From: Citrobacter freundii ATCC 8090 = MTCC 1658 = NBRC 12681 | GTDB taxonomy: Bacteria; Pseudomonadota; Gammaproteobacteria; Enterobacterales; Enterobacteriaceae | Reading direction: 5' to 3' | NCBI RefSeq assembly: GCF_011064845.1 | Contig: NZ_CP049015.1 | Coordinates: 1,116,001 to 1,180,000 of the forward strand | Length of the DNA: 64,000 nucleotides | Part shown: positions 20,953 through 31,181 of the stretch, piece by piece | Numbering within the stretch: the stretch's first letter is position 1 | Layout of the letters: each line of letters opens with the position of its first letter | The notes under the pieces: model-generated | Database searches by the model: none | Told to the model about the DNA's origin: nothing | Seen by the model: only the letters and a program-made list of their open reading frames with translations | Position numbers and translations under genes: made by a program

Positions 20953-22356
20953 ATGCAAACAACACAACAAAATGCGCCACTGAAGCGCACAATGAAAACG
21001 CGTCACCTGATAATGCTCTCCTTAGGCGGCGTGATTGGGACAGGGTTATTCTTCAATACCGGGTACATCATCTCCACCACCGGGGCGGCGGGAACGCTGC
21101 TGGCTTATCTGATTGGCGCGCTGGTGGTCTGGTTGGTTATGCAGTGTTTGGGCGAGCTGTCGGTCGCGATGCCGGAGACCGGGGCGTTTCACGTCTATGC
21201 TGCGCGTTATCTCGGCCCCGCAACGGGATATACCGTGGCCTGGCTCTACTGGCTGACCTGGACTGTAGCGCTGGGTTCGAGTTTTACCGCCGCCGGATTC
21301 TGTATGCAGTACTGGTTTCCACAGGTGCCGGTTTGGGTCTGGTGTGTGGTGTTCTGCGCGATTATTTTTGGCCTGAACGTCATCTCCACGCGCTTTTTTG
21401 CCGAAGGGGAGTTCTGGTTCTCGCTGGTAAAAGTGGTCACTATCATCGCCTTTATCATCCTCGGCGGGGCGGCGATTTTTGGTTTTATCCCGATGCAGGA
21501 TGGCTCGCCCGCGCCTGGACTGAGTAATATCACGGCGGAAGGCTGGTTCCCACACGGTGGCTTACCGATCCTGATGACGATGGTGGCGGTGAATTTTGCT
21601 TTTTCGGGAACCGAGCTTATCGGTATTGCCGCCGGAGAAACAGAAAACCCGCGCAAGGTCATTCCGGTAGCGATTCGTACCACTATCGCGCGACTGATTA
21701 TTTTCTTTATCGGCACCGTGTTTGTGCTGGCGGCGCTGATCCCGATGCAGCAGGCGGGCGTGGAGAAAAGCCCGTTTGTGCTGGTGTTTGAGAAGGTGGG
21801 GATTCCTTACGCCGCCGATATTTTTAACTTCGTGATCCTGACGGCTATTCTATCCGCGGCGAACTCCGGGCTGTATGCCTCCGGGCGCATGCTGTGGTCG
21901 CTGTCAAATGAACGTACGCTACCGGCCTGTTTTGCGCGAGTAACGAAAAATGGCGTGCCGCTGACGGCGCTGTCGGTCAGTATGCTCGGTGGTGTGCTGG
22001 CGCTGTTTTCCAGCGTGGTGGCCCCGGATACGGTATTTGTCGCGCTGTCGGCAATCTCCGGATTTGCGGTGGTGGCGGTGTGGCTGAGCATTTGTGCTTC
22101 ACACTTCGTCTTTCGCCGCCGTCATCTGCAGCAGGGTAAGGCATTGAGTGAATTGCATTATCGCGCGCCGTGGTATCCGCTGGTGCCGGTACTGGGATTT
22201 GTGCTGTGTCTGGTGGCTTGTGTCGGGCTGGCATTCGATCCAGCGCAGAGAATTGCGCTGTGGTGCGGGTTACCGTTTGTGGCAGTGTGTTATGGTGCTT
22301 ATTTCCTTACTCAACCGCGTAAAGCCAAACAGGAGTCCGAACATGTCGCAGAATAA
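20953..22356 (+). CDS. mmuP: S-methylmethionine permease
   Basis: A 467-residue amino-acid permease of the APC family with twelve membrane segments, starting [20 protein letters not shown]. The family motif [20 protein letters not shown] is in the first helix. It imports S-methylmethionine for use by MmuM. The chosen ATG has AGAAGG upstream; an ATG eight codons earlier lies within the Met boxes. The protein looks about 98% identical to K-12 MmuP as I recall it, far closer than many neighbours. Its last 14 bases overlap mmuM. Confidence 0.95.
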   Translation: MQTTQQNAPLKRTMKTRHLIMLSLGGVIGTGLFFNTGYIISTTGAAGTLLAYLIGALVVWLVMQCLGELSVAMPETGAFHVYAARYLGPATGYTVAWLYWLTWTVALGSSFTAAGFCMQYWFPQVPVWVWCVVFCAIIFGLNVISTRFFAEGEFWFSLVKVVTIIAFIILGGAAIFGFIPMQDGSPAPGLSNITAEGWFPHGGLPILMTMVAVNFAFSGTELIGIAAGETENPRKVIPVAIRTTIARLIIFFIGTVFVLAALIPMQQAGVEKSPFVLVFEKVGIPYAADIFNFVILTAILSAANSGLYASGRMLWSLSNERTLPACFARVTKNGVPLTALSVSMLGGVLALFSSVVAPDTVFVALSAISGFAVVAVWLSICASHFVFRRRHLQQGKALSELHYRAPWYPLVPVLGFVLCLVACVGLAFDPAQRIALWCGLPFVAVCYGAYFLTQPRKAKQESEHVAE

Positions 22357-23278
22357 TCCGTTAAGCGCCATCCTCGATAAACAGGATTTCCTGTTGCTCG
22401 ATGGTGCGATGGCGACGGAGCTGGAAGCGCGTGGCTGTAATTTAGCCGATAGCCTGTGGTCAGCCAAAGTGCTGGTCGAAAATCCGGAGCTTATCCGCGA
22501 AGTCCATCTCGATTACTACCGGGCGGGGGCGCAATGCGCGATCACCGCTAGCTATCAGGCGACGCCGGCGGGCTTTGCCGCGCGAGATCTGGATGAAGCG
22601 CAGTCGAAAGCGCTGATTGGCAAAAGCGTGGAGCTGGCGCGTAAAGCCCGTGAAGCGTATCTGGCCGAGAACCCGCAGGCGGGTACGCTGCTGGTAGCAG
22701 GATCGGTCGGGCCTTACGGCGCGTATCTGGCGGATGGTTCTGAATACCGTGGTGATTACCAACGTAGCGCTGAAGAGTTTCAGGCGTTTCACCGCCCGCG
22801 CGTGGAAGCCTTGCTGGATGCCGGGGCCGATCTTCTGGCCTGTGAAACCCTGCCAAATTTTGCCGAAATTAGCGCGCTGGCTGAGTTATTGACTGCATAT
22901 CCGCGTGCGCGGGCGTGGTTCTCATTTACCCTGCGCGACAGCGAGCACCTGAGCGACGGTACGCCGCTGCGTGACGTGGTTGCGTTGCTGGCGGCGGGTT
23001 ATCCGCAGGTGGTGGCGCTAGGTATTAACTGCATTGCGCTGGAAAACACCACCGCTGCGTTGCAGCATTTACACGGTTTAACGGCGCTGCCGCTGGTGGT
23101 GTATCCGAACTCGGGCGAGCAGTATGATGCCGTGAGCAAAACCTGGCATCATCACGGTGAGCATTGTGCGCATCTGGCGGATTATCTGCCGCAGTGGCAG
23201 GCCGCTGGCGCACGGTTGATTGGCGGGTGCTGTCGCACCACGCCGAAAGATATTGCCGCGCTAAAAGCGCGAAGCTGA
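22343..23278 (+). CDS. mmuM: Homocysteine S-methyltransferase
   Basis: The 311-residue zinc enzyme transfers a methyl group from S-methylmethionine (or SAM) to homocysteine, giving methionine. Zinc ligands are visible as one cysteine in [10 protein letters not shown] and the pair in [13 protein letters not shown]. The N-terminal [15 protein letters not shown] is the family start. It begins inside the end of mmuP, so the two are translated together. The C-terminal sequence is intact. It converges with afuC across a REP pair. Confidence 0.95.
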   Translation: MSQNNPLSAILDKQDFLLLDGAMATELEARGCNLADSLWSAKVLVENPELIREVHLDYYRAGAQCAITASYQATPAGFAARDLDEAQSKALIGKSVELARKAREAYLAENPQAGTLLVAGSVGPYGAYLADGSEYRGDYQRSAEEFQAFHRPRVEALLDAGADLLACETLPNFAEISALAELLTAYPRARAWFSFTLRDSEHLSDGTPLRDVVALLAAGYPQVVALGINCIALENTTAALQHLHGLTALPLVVYPNSGEQYDAVSKTWHHHGEHCAHLADYLPQWQAAGARLIGGCCRTTPKDIAALKARS

Positions 23279-23304
23279 GAGTTTATCGGGCCTACATCGT
23301 TCAC

Positions 23305-23373
23305 TGTAGGCCTGATAAGCGCAGCGCATCAGGCATTGCCGGATGGTGGCATAAGCGCCTTATCCGGCCTACA
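23305..23373. repeat. REP pair (BIME) between mmuM and afuC
   Basis: Two REP units in opposite orientation: TGTAGGCCTGATAAGCGC... (23305-23335) and TGCCGGATGG...CCTTATCCGGCCTACA (23337-23373). They lie between converging genes. Confidence 0.85.
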
Positions 23374-23386
23374 AAGCCACAAAACG

Positions 23387-24433
23387 TTATGCTGCATCCG
23401 CCAGAACAAACATGCCGTACGGATGGATTTCGAGATAATACTGCTCGCCGACGTCCGGCTGTAAACGCGTAGCGTTGACCTGCAATAAGATCTCCTGCCC
23501 GTGCCATTCCACCGTGACTTCATACTGGGGGCCCATATAGGCCACGTGGCGGATCACGCAGCGCTGACTCTCTTCGCCGCGATCGCTGAGCGTGATCGCT
23601 TCCGGGCGCACGCCGACCATGCCTTCGCCTTGCGTATCAAAGTGCAGCGGGCGCGGCAGGTGGTAACCGTAGATATCAACGTATTGGTCACTGAAGGTGG
23701 CCGGGAACAGGTTGGCGTCACCCATAAAACTTGCCATAAAGCGCGAGGCGGGCTGGCGGTAAAGATCCTGTGGTGAACCGATCTGCATGATGTGTCCCTT
23801 GTTCATCACCAGCACGGTATCGGAAACCGCAAAGGCTTCGCTTTGATCGTGGGTGACGTACAGCGAGGTGATATCAAACTGCTTTTGCAGTTCGCGGATC
23901 TTGTCGCGCATGCTGCGACGCAGGTTGGCGTCGAGGTTACTCAACGGCTCATCAAACAGCAGCACTTTCGGCTTGAGGATCAATGCGCGGGCCAGCGCTA
24001 CGCGCTGCTGCTGACCGCCGGAGATCTGATCAACATAGCGTTCTTCGAATCCTTCCAGATCGACCATCGCCAGTGCTTCTTTGACACGGGCTTTCACCTC
24101 AGCGCGGGACACGCCGAGCATCTTCAGGCCATAACCAACGTTCTCTCCCAGCGACATATGCGGGAACAGGGCATAGGACTGAAACACCATACAGATATCA
24201 CGCTGCTGAATTGAGCGATGGGTGACGTCTTCGCCATCAATGAAAATCTGCCCTTCGCTCGGTTTTTCCAGCCCGGCGACCAGGCGCAAAATGGTGGTTT
24301 TACCACAACCGGACGGGCCGAGCAGCGTCACCATTTGCCCCTGCGGGATGGTGAGGTTGATATTGTCAATTACCGTATTACTGCCAAATCGTTTGGTGAC
24401 GTTGCGCAGTTCAACGAAATTTTTCTGAGTCAT
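23387..24433 (-). CDS. afuC: ABC importer ATPase of the Afu/Fbp type
   Basis: A 348-residue ATPase with Walker [15 protein letters not shown], signature [15 protein letters not shown], Walker [17 protein letters not shown], the switch histidine in YVTHDQSEA, and a C-terminal TOBE regulatory region. It energises the permease AfuB. The ATG at 24433 is chosen because GGAG lies upstream and the length then equals K-12 AfuC; another ATG at 24445 overlaps the afuB stop as TAATG. It is the last gene of the operon. Confidence 0.9.
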   Translation of the reverse strand: MTQKNFVELRNVTKRFGSNTVIDNINLTIPQGQMVTLLGPSGCGKTTILRLVAGLEKPSEGQIFIDGEDVTHRSIQQRDICMVFQSYALFPHMSLGENVGYGLKMLGVSRAEVKARVKEALAMVDLEGFEERYVDQISGGQQQRVALARALILKPKVLLFDEPLSNLDANLRRSMRDKIRELQKQFDITSLYVTHDQSEAFAVSDTVLVMNKGHIMQIGSPQDLYRQPASRFMASFMGDANLFPATFSDQYVDIYGYHLPRPLHFDTQGEGMVGVRPEAITLSDRGEESQRCVIRHVAYMGPQYEVTVEWHGQEILLQVNATRLQPDVGEQYYLEIHPYGMFVLADAA

Positions 24434-24444
24434 AGTGCGCTCCA

Positions 24445-26523
24445 TTACGCCTGGTTTTTGGCTTTTGAACGGGAGGTACGTGATTCACCGATCAGCCAGT
24501 CAAAGATGAAAATAATCGCCAGCATCACCACGATCAGAATGGAACCGTAGGCAATCGCCACACCGTATTCGCCGTCTTCCACTCGGTTAAGGATGTAGGC
24601 CGTCGCTACGCGGGTATCCGGCGTGACGAGGAACACAATGGCGCTGACGGTGGTAATGGCGCGCACAAAGCTGTAAATCAGCGCCGAAAGGATCGCCGGG
24701 CGTAGCAGCGGCAGCAGGATATGCGTAATGGTACGCAGCGAACCGGCGCGCAGGCTGAGCGAGGCTTCATCCAGTGATTTATCGATCTGGCCTAAGCCCG
24801 CGATACCCGCGCGAATGCCGACCGGGACGTTACGCATTACCATCGAGATAATGACAATCGCCGCCGTACCAGTGAGGTACACCGGGGCGCTGTTAAAGGC
24901 CAGAATGTACGATACGCCCGCGACGGTGCCTGGAACGGCAAAGCACAGCATGGTGGTGAACTCGATGGTCTTCTTGCCCTTAAACTGTTGGCGCACGACT
25001 ACCCAGGCGATCAGCAGACCGAAGATGGCGGTGATCGGCGCGGCAATACCGGCGTAGAGCAGGGTGTCGAGCAGTGAAGGCCATGCGCCGTCGCTCATCC
25101 CCTGACCGAACAGTTTGGTAAAGTTCGCTAACGTCAGGGTGTAGTCCACGCCCCAGTTAACGGTGAAACTGCCGTAGAAAATGCTGCCGTACAACAGGGC
25201 GTTAAAGGCAATCCACACCGCCAGCAGCGCGACCACGCTCCATACCAACGTCACAGGTAACGGTTGCACGTCGCCCCGGTAGGATTTACCGGAAACGGTG
25301 ACGTATGAGCGTTTACCAATCCACATATATTGCACGCAGAACACCAGCAGTGAGAACAGCAGCAGGAAGGCACCCAGCGTACTGGCGGCCTGGTAGTCGA
25401 GCTGCGAACCGGTGATGTAGAAGTAGATTTGCGTTGCCAGCACGTCGAAGTTACCGCCGAGCACCAGCGGGTTACTAAAGTCAGCCAGCGACTGCACAAC
25501 CACAATCAAAAAGGCGTTCGCCAGCGCTGGTTTCAGCAGCGGGACAAACACGCCGTTAAAGGTCTGCCAGCGGCTGGCACGCAGGGTGTATGACGCTTCT
25601 TCCAGCGACGGATGAATGGTTTTAATTGCTCCGTCGAGGATCATAAACGCCATCGGAGTGAAGGCCAGCACCTGCGCCAGCCAGATGCCGGTAAAACCGT
25701 ACAGCCAGTTGGTGTTGGTTAAGCCAAACCATTCGACCATAAATTCGGTGATGTAGCCGGAGCGTCCCATCATCAGCGTGACGCCTAAACCCACGACAAA
25801 CGGCGGGGTGACGATCGGCAAAATCGAGAAGATACGTCCGATTATGGCGCTGCGTCTGGCGATCCGGGTGGTATAGATAGCCAGTACCAGACCAAAGAAG
25901 GTACAGCCGATGCCGACGGCAATCGACAGCATAATCGAGTTGAGGATCACCTGAATGATATGTGCCTGCGACAGCACATTCATAAACGCCAGCGGGGCAA
26001 ATTCCCCGGCGTCGTTGGTGAACATCGGAATAAAAATAGCGATACTCGGCCAGACGATAAAAATACCGATTAGCGCGACAATCGCGGTGAGCGAACCGAT
26101 GACGAAACGGTCGCCGCCCAGCCATTCCAGACGGGTGAGCGCCAGGGTCATGATCGCGCCAAGTGCCACAAACAACACAATGGTGGCATAGCCTAAGCCA
26201 CGCCCCTCAAGAGTCGCGCTGGCGACGATAAACGCCATACAGAAAAAAGCCCAGCCCGCATCAAGATAATGGCGGCCGCGCTGTTCGCGCCTGGCCTCAT
26301 GGAACGGACGCACCAGTAGCAGGCTCGGCAGCAGATACCATAACCAACTGATATTGAACTGTGACCAGCCGTAGGCGGCGAGTATTTCCTCGCCTGTCGA
26401 CTCCAGCAGACCGTAGTCCAGGCTCCAGCTTGGCAACAGGGCAAACGCCAGCCAGCCAAGCAAAACCCAAAGAAATATCGCATCCCGTTTTTTCACGGGA
26501 TGGAGTGCAAGTGTGTGTGACAT
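24445..26523 (-). CDS. afuB: ABC importer permease of the Afu/Fbp type (fused double permease)
   Basis: The 692-residue protein has two homologous transmembrane domains, each with an EAA-type loop for the ATPase: [27 protein letters not shown] in the first half and [27 protein letters not shown] in the second. Four or five extra N-terminal hydrophobic segments precede them. In K-12 the afuB gene is, as I recall, truncated by an IS element; here it is full length. It starts 69 bp after the afuA stop, a gap that contains a REP element. Confidence 0.88.
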   Translation of the reverse strand: MSHTLALHPVKKRDAIFLWVLLGWLAFALLPSWSLDYGLLESTGEEILAAYGWSQFNISWLWYLLPSLLLVRPFHEARREQRGRHYLDAGWAFFCMAFIVASATLEGRGLGYATIVLFVALGAIMTLALTRLEWLGGDRFVIGSLTAIVALIGIFIVWPSIAIFIPMFTNDAGEFAPLAFMNVLSQAHIIQVILNSIMLSIAVGIGCTFFGLVLAIYTTRIARRSAIIGRIFSILPIVTPPFVVGLGVTLMMGRSGYITEFMVEWFGLTNTNWLYGFTGIWLAQVLAFTPMAFMILDGAIKTIHPSLEEASYTLRASRWQTFNGVFVPLLKPALANAFLIVVVQSLADFSNPLVLGGNFDVLATQIYFYITGSQLDYQAASTLGAFLLLFSLLVFCVQYMWIGKRSYVTVSGKSYRGDVQPLPVTLVWSVVALLAVWIAFNALLYGSIFYGSFTVNWGVDYTLTLANFTKLFGQGMSDGAWPSLLDTLLYAGIAAPITAIFGLLIAWVVVRQQFKGKKTIEFTTMLCFAVPGTVAGVSYILAFNSAPVYLTGTAAIVIISMVMRNVPVGIRAGIAGLGQIDKSLDEASLSLRAGSLRTITHILLPLLRPAILSALIYSFVRAITTVSAIVFLVTPDTRVATAYILNRVEDGEYGVAIAYGSILIVVMLAIIFIFDWLIGESRTSRSKAKNQA

Positions 26524-26538
26524 AGCGGTTCCGGTATT

Positions 26539-26573
26539 CCAGGCCGGATGCGGTATTTACGCCGCACCCGGCA
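26539..26573. repeat. REP element between afuA and afuB
   Basis: AGGCCGGATGCGG-TATTTA-CGCCGCACCCGGC forms a REP stem in the gap within the operon. REP units placed after a binding-protein gene can protect the upstream mRNA, which would favour AfuA over the membrane parts. Confidence 0.75.
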
Positions 26574-26592
26574 AATGATCGCCGATGTAGGC

Positions 26593-27624
26593 TTATTTAC
26601 CCATCTTCACTTCGCTGACCCACTTATTGATCAACGCTTTACGCACGTCGGTCGAGCCGTACTTATCCATGTCGTAATTGATAAGTTTCAGGTCGTCGAG
26701 CTTCAGCGAGTTAGGAGACGTCTCGGCGGTGGTGTTGGTCAGGATCTGATAGGACTTACCTTTCTTCCACGCCAGTTCCTGGGCATCTTTTGACAGTACC
26801 CAGTCAACGAACAGTTTGGCGTTATCGAGGTTGCGCGCGCCTTTCAGAATGCTAACGCCGCCGATCTCATAGCCAGTACCTTCGCACGGTGAAATTAGCT
26901 CCAGCGGTGCGCCCTGTTCTTTTTCCAGCGAGTAGTCGTGCAGGAAGCCAATGCCAATCGCCGTTTCGCCACGGGCGGCGTTACGCGCTGGGGCAATGCC
27001 TGATTTAGTGTATTGAGAGACGTTGGCGTTGAGCTGTTTCAGGTAGTCAAAGGCCTGATCTTCACCCCACAGCTGGGCAAAAGTCGCCAGCGCGGTATAG
27101 GCGGTACCGGAGCTTTGCGGGTCAGCAATCTGGATTTCACCTTTGTATTCCGGTTTGGTCAGATCCTTCCAGCATTTTGGCACCGGCAGGTTTTTCTCTT
27201 TCAGGCGCTGGGTATTGACGCCAAAGCCCAGAATACCGACGTAAACCGCCGAGGAGAGATTGCCTTTCACCTTCGCGGGATCGCGGAATTTCTCCATGAT
27301 CTGTTCGAGATTGGGTGATTTATACGGCTGCAGCAGGCCCATTTCCCCGGCCTGGGACTGCGGATCCAGCGTACCGCCGTACCAGACATCCGCCTGCGGA
27401 TTTTTCTTCTCGGCATCCACTTTCGCCAGCGTACTGCCCGAGCCGTTGCGAATGAATGAGGTTTTCACATCATATTTTTCACCGAAGGCTTTGGTTTCGG
27501 TTTCGCACATCTCGTTAGTGGCGCTGCAATACACCACCAGACGGCCCTGCGCCTGAGCTGCATTGCTGAAGGCTGCCAGCGTCAGAGCGGAGGCAATTAG
27601 TGTAGAGGTAAGCGTCAGTTTCAT
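26593..27624 (-). CDS. afuA: Periplasmic substrate-binding protein of the Afu type
   Basis: The 343-residue protein has a signal peptide cut after ...NAAQA (residue 25) and a class II/iron-binding-like fold (GRLVVYCSATNEMCETETKAF). Although the family was named for ferric ions, AfuA proteins of enteric pathogens and Actinobacillus are known to bind sugar phosphates. The LHDYS segment (about 228-232) and SPCEGTGYEIGG are consistent with that variant; I see no Tyr-Tyr iron pair. The ATG overlaps the stop of the upstream UhpC-like gene as ATGA. A longer frame from 28038 lies inside that gene and is rejected. Confidence 0.88.
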   Translation of the reverse strand: MKLTLTSTLIASALTLAAFSNAAQAQGRLVVYCSATNEMCETETKAFGEKYDVKTSFIRNGSGSTLAKVDAEKKNPQADVWYGGTLDPQSQAGEMGLLQPYKSPNLEQIMEKFRDPAKVKGNLSSAVYVGILGFGVNTQRLKEKNLPVPKCWKDLTKPEYKGEIQIADPQSSGTAYTALATFAQLWGEDQAFDYLKQLNANVSQYTKSGIAPARNAARGETAIGIGFLHDYSLEKEQGAPLELISPCEGTGYEIGGVSILKGARNLDNAKLFVDWVLSKDAQELAWKKGKSYQILTNTTAETSPNSLKLDDLKLINYDMDKYGSTDVRKALINKWVSEVKMGK

Positions 27625-28925
27625 TGTTTTATCCTTTGACTGAGAGAAGGGGTAATGCCTGCAATGAGCAGTGGCATCAGCAATAAACCCATAAAGACAG
27701 CGGCGACCGAGAGCAAACTGAACATTCCCGACCAGCCGTAGTGTTCTATGACCAGCGACAGCGGCCAACCCGCCAGCGCGGCCCCCAGATAGGCGAACAG
27801 CCCGAGAAAACCGGTAATTGAACCTGCTGCCGCTTTGTGTCCGCACTCCACTGCCGCGAGGCCAATCAGCATCTGTGGGCCAAACACAAAAAAGCCCACC
27901 GTAAAGAAACACATTGCCAGTAGCGCGTAGTGGTGCACCGGCGCCAGCCACAGCGCGGCGACGGATACCATCAGCCCCAGCGTGAACAGCAAAATCATCG
28001 GCGCACGCTGACCGCTGAACAGCAGATCCGATCCCCATCCGGCAAATAGCGCCCCCAGCAAACCGCCAACTTCAAACAGCATCACCGTGGCATTGGCGCT
28101 GAGCAGATTCACGCCGTGGCTTTCCGTCAGCCAGATGTTGCCCCAGTCGTTGAGCGCAATGCGGATCAAATAGACCAATACATACGACACGCCGAGCAGC
28201 CAGATCATCGGGTTTTTCAGCATGGTGGTACGTAACATTTGCCACAGCCCCATCGGCGGACTTTGCTGTTCCTGACGCAGCTCCAGCGGGTCATGCCGCC
28301 ATTCCCCAACCGTCGGTAATCCCTCTTCCTGGGGCGTGCCTTTCAGTTGCAGAGTGAGCCAAATGCCTAACGCCATGCTGATAATCCCCGGTGCCAGCAT
28401 CGCTGCCTGCCAGCCCCACCAGTGGGCGGCAAAGGCGCTAATCAGCGGGATAACTGCCCCACCAATGTTGATCGACATATTCCAGCAGCCCCACCAGAAT
28501 CCGCGTTCGTTGCGCGAGTACCAGTGGGTCAGTAGTCGGGCGCAGGGCGGCCAGCCCCAACCCTGGAAAAAACCGTTCAGCGTCCAGACCACCAGCAGCA
28601 GCGTCAGCGATTCACCAAAGGCGAACAGCACATTCAAAACACCGGTGGCGAAAAGGCCAATGCCCATAAACGCGCGTTGTCCGTGGCTGTCGTGCCACAG
28701 GCCGGCGGTAAATTTCGACAGACCATAGGTCAGGTAAAACAGCGACCCCAACAGACCGATATCGCCTTTATCCAGACCGAGGTCCGTTTGTAGCGCCGGG
28801 AGGACGTAGTTAACGCTTTTGCGCGTCAGATAAAACGCTGCGTAACCAATGACCATACACATCAGCAGCCGAGGGCGTAGCGCCCGGTATTGTTGGTCTG
28901 TTTCGCTGGCTGGGCGTGCGTGCAT
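27621..28925 (-). CDS. UhpC-like OPA-family MFS protein (sugar-phosphate sensor or carrier)
   Basis: At 434 residues with twelve membrane segments it belongs to the organophosphate:phosphate antiporter branch of the MFS, with the signature NGFFQGWGWPPCARLLTHWY and KSVNYVLPALQ near the N-terminus. UhpC is the membrane receptor that detects external glucose 6-phosphate and signals to UhpB; the adjacent UhpB- and UhpA-like genes favour a receptor role here, but transport is possible. It is coupled to afuA by a 4-bp overlap, so sensing and import parts are made together. Confidence 0.85.
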   Translation of the reverse strand: MHARPASETDQQYRALRPRLLMCMVIGYAAFYLTRKSVNYVLPALQTDLGLDKGDIGLLGSLFYLTYGLSKFTAGLWHDSHGQRAFMGIGLFATGVLNVLFAFGESLTLLLVVWTLNGFFQGWGWPPCARLLTHWYSRNERGFWWGCWNMSINIGGAVIPLISAFAAHWWGWQAAMLAPGIISMALGIWLTLQLKGTPQEEGLPTVGEWRHDPLELRQEQQSPPMGLWQMLRTTMLKNPMIWLLGVSYVLVYLIRIALNDWGNIWLTESHGVNLLSANATVMLFEVGGLLGALFAGWGSDLLFSGQRAPMILLFTLGLMVSVAALWLAPVHHYALLAMCFFTVGFFVFGPQMLIGLAAVECGHKAAAGSITGFLGLFAYLGAALAGWPLSLVIEHYGWSGMFSLLSVAAVFMGLLLMPLLIAGITPSLSQRIKQ

Positions 28926-29010
28926 GGCTGTCTCCGTTTGTGCTGACTATAGGAAAGTGAAAGCAAAAGAGGATGAGAGAAAGTCCAGAGTGGCTAAGAC
29001 TTTTTCCTGG

Positions 29011-30552
29011 TTAGCGGCTGATTTGTTGCAAATTTGTGGGCAGGTTAACAATTACCCGCGTGCCACCGTTTGATTCGAGCGTCAGTTCGCCGCCAAGAGC
29101 GCTGACCCGCTCACGCATTCCCTGGATACCGAAACCGGGAATTTTTTCCGGCAGAATACCCACGCCGTTGTCAGCGACGTCCAGAAACAAGCGCTGTTCC
29201 TGCTGGCGCAGCGTAATCGACACATCGCTGGCATCGGCATGTTTACAGACGTTATTGAGTAACTCCTGCAACAGGCGATACAGCGTGAAGCGCACCGTTT
29301 CGTTTTCTGGCGTATTCTCTAGCTGATAATCAAAGCGGCAGCGAATACCCCGTTCAGCAAAAGCAAATTCATTCACCAGATGATGTAGTGCATCTTTAAA
29401 AGACAGTTCATCGAGCGCGGGTGGGCGCAGCTGGCGCAGTAGCTGGCGGGTGGAGTGGTGAATGCGCCGGGCCAGGTCGTTGATCTGATTTGCCGCCTCA
29501 AGCGTTTGCTCGCGACCCGGTGCGCGTTTGACCAGTTGTGATTGAATTTGAATGGCGGTGATGTTCTGACCAATCTCGTCGTGCAGTTCCCGCGCCAGGC
29601 TTTTGCGCGTGTTTTCTTCGGTGCGGATCAGCTGTTCGGTCAGCGCGCGACGCGCCGCCAGTTCAGTTTCCAGACGCTGGCGATAATGGTGCAGGTTTTG
29701 CGCCAGATGCTGCTGGCGGCTGATGGCGATCCCCAGCCCTATGCCGAGCAGCGCCTGGGTGGCGAGGAAAATCTCCAGCTCCAGTAAATTACTGAACCCG
29801 ACGCCGATTTGCCGGGCGATGGTGATCATCATACTGCCGAGCAATCCGGACAACACGCCGCCCTGCCAGCCAAATTTCCACGCCATCACCACGTTCGGTA
29901 AGAACACCACGATCAGCAACAGGCGCTCGATCTCCGGCGACAACACCATCTGGGTGCCGATGCCAATAATAAAAAACAGGCTGCACCAGATGATAAGCGA
30001 GGTGCGCAGCGGGGGATTGGTGGTATCCAATCCGAGCAAATGATAGCGGTGCTGCTGGCGCAGAAATTCATAGATCAGATAGACAAACGGCGTCAGCAGC
30101 ACGCCGCCGGTAAATGACGCCAGGCCAATTAACGTTGCCGGACTTTGGATAAACGGTGAAAGCAGGGCGGTATTGAGCAATGAGGTGAGCGTCACCGCGG
30201 CCAGCAGCAGCGTTAAGCGCTGCCAGTAAAGGGGGAAGCGGTGCCAGTATGACTGGCCGATGCTCGCCGGAATCAGGCTAATTAACGGCGCAGCCAGCAG
30301 GATATAGCCATTCAATAATTGCTCACTGTGCAGCCAGAACAACATCAGCACCGGCGGCAATACCAGCGCGGGCCAGTAACGGCGAGAAAGCAGGATGAGC
30401 AGCGCGAGATAGACGCCGTGTGGCAGGAACAGCGCCGCCTGCTGGCCGTTGTGGGTCAGGTAAAACCCCAGCGTCCACAGCATCAACCAGCCCGATCCCC
30501 AGGCCAGCAGAATAAACAGAGAAATAACCCAATGCCGAAGGCTACGCGACAT
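29011..30552 (-). CDS. UhpB-like membrane sensor histidine kinase
   Basis: The 513-residue protein has an N-terminal MASE1-like region of about eight membrane helices (1-290), a coiled stretch, the HisKA_3 phosphoacceptor motif SLARELHDEIGQNITAIQ, and an HATPase_c domain (RLLQELLNNVCKHADASDV, VADNGVGI, FGIQGMRERV). This is the NarL-type kinase layout of UhpB (about 500 residues). Its ATG overlaps the TAA of the regulator gene by one base (TAATG). Its phosphorylation target should be the UhpA-like protein encoded just before it. Confidence 0.88.
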   Translation of the reverse strand: MSRSLRHWVISLFILLAWGSGWLMLWTLGFYLTHNGQQAALFLPHGVYLALLILLSRRYWPALVLPPVLMLFWLHSEQLLNGYILLAAPLISLIPASIGQSYWHRFPLYWQRLTLLLAAVTLTSLLNTALLSPFIQSPATLIGLASFTGGVLLTPFVYLIYEFLRQQHRYHLLGLDTTNPPLRTSLIIWCSLFFIIGIGTQMVLSPEIERLLLIVVFLPNVVMAWKFGWQGGVLSGLLGSMMITIARQIGVGFSNLLELEIFLATQALLGIGLGIAISRQQHLAQNLHHYRQRLETELAARRALTEQLIRTEENTRKSLARELHDEIGQNITAIQIQSQLVKRAPGREQTLEAANQINDLARRIHHSTRQLLRQLRPPALDELSFKDALHHLVNEFAFAERGIRCRFDYQLENTPENETVRFTLYRLLQELLNNVCKHADASDVSITLRQQEQRLFLDVADNGVGILPEKIPGFGIQGMRERVSALGGELTLESNGGTRVIVNLPTNLQQISR

Positions 30553-31181
30553 TAATGCCCCGTTAATAGCTGGTGGTCGAGGGCAAAATGCACCAGATCG
30601 ATGGTGCTGTGGCATTGCAGTTTGCCCAGCACGTTCGCCCGATGAACGTGTACCGTCTTGTGGCTGAGGTCGAGCTTGAAGGCGATCTCTTTTACGCTGT
30701 CGCCTTTGACCAACAGCTCAAACACTTCGCGCTCGCGTGGGGTCAGTACTTCCAGTACCTGCGCGGGCTGTTCGCCGCCGCGTAGCGCCCGCAGCGCATC
30801 GGCGCACAGGTAATGCCCGCCCATACCGACCGATCGTACCGCCTGCACCAGCTCCTCTGGTCCGCAGCGTTTGGTCAGGTAGCCACTGGCGCCGGCATCC
30901 AGCGCACTTTGCACAAACGTGGGTGAGTCATAGATGCTGAGAATGATGGCGCGAAAACCGGGCTTCTGTGCCCGCAGTCGTTTTAACAGGCTCAGACCAT
31001 TTTCATCCGGCATGGCGATATCCATCACCGCAACGTTGACGTCATCATGCAGAAGTGCAGGCCAGGCCTCCGCTGCGCTGCTGTACTGACCGGTAACGTT
31101 GAGATCGTCTTCGAGACTGAGTAATTGCGCAAAGCCGGAACGCACCACCACATGGTCATCCACCAGCACAACATGAATCAT
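30552..31181 (-). CDS. UhpA-like response regulator
   Basis: The 209-residue regulator has a receiver domain (MIHVVLVDDHVVVRSGFAQLL) with the phosphoacceptor Asp54 in VMDIAMPDENG and the conserved lysine in YLTKRCGP. The LuxR/NarL helix-turn-helix (LTPREREVFELLVKGDSVKEIAFKLDLSHKTVHVHRANVLGKL is its full extent, residues about 140-182) resembles that of UhpA. The ATG at 31181 is preferred over far upstream starts because it matches the UhpA N-terminus. It is the first gene of the six-gene operon and probably activates that operon. Confidence 0.88.
   Translation of the reverse strand: MIHVVLVDDHVVVRSGFAQLLSLEDDLNVTGQYSSAAEAWPALLHDDVNVAVMDIAMPDENGLSLLKRLRAQKPGFRAIILSIYDSPTFVQSALDAGASGYLTKRCGPEELVQAVRSVGMGGHYLCADALRALRGGEQPAQVLEVLTPREREVFELLVKGDSVKEIAFKLDLSHKTVHVHRANVLGKLQCHSTIDLVHFALDHQLLTGH

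Noticed and set aside
25622..26125. A 167-codon minus-strand frame within afuB
   Set aside because: It overlaps afuB in another frame and lacks any recognisable domain; afuB itself is intact there.
27625..28038. N-terminal extension of afuA
   Set aside because: It would overlap the UhpC-like gene, whereas the ATG at 27624 begins a clear signal peptide and has a ribosome site.
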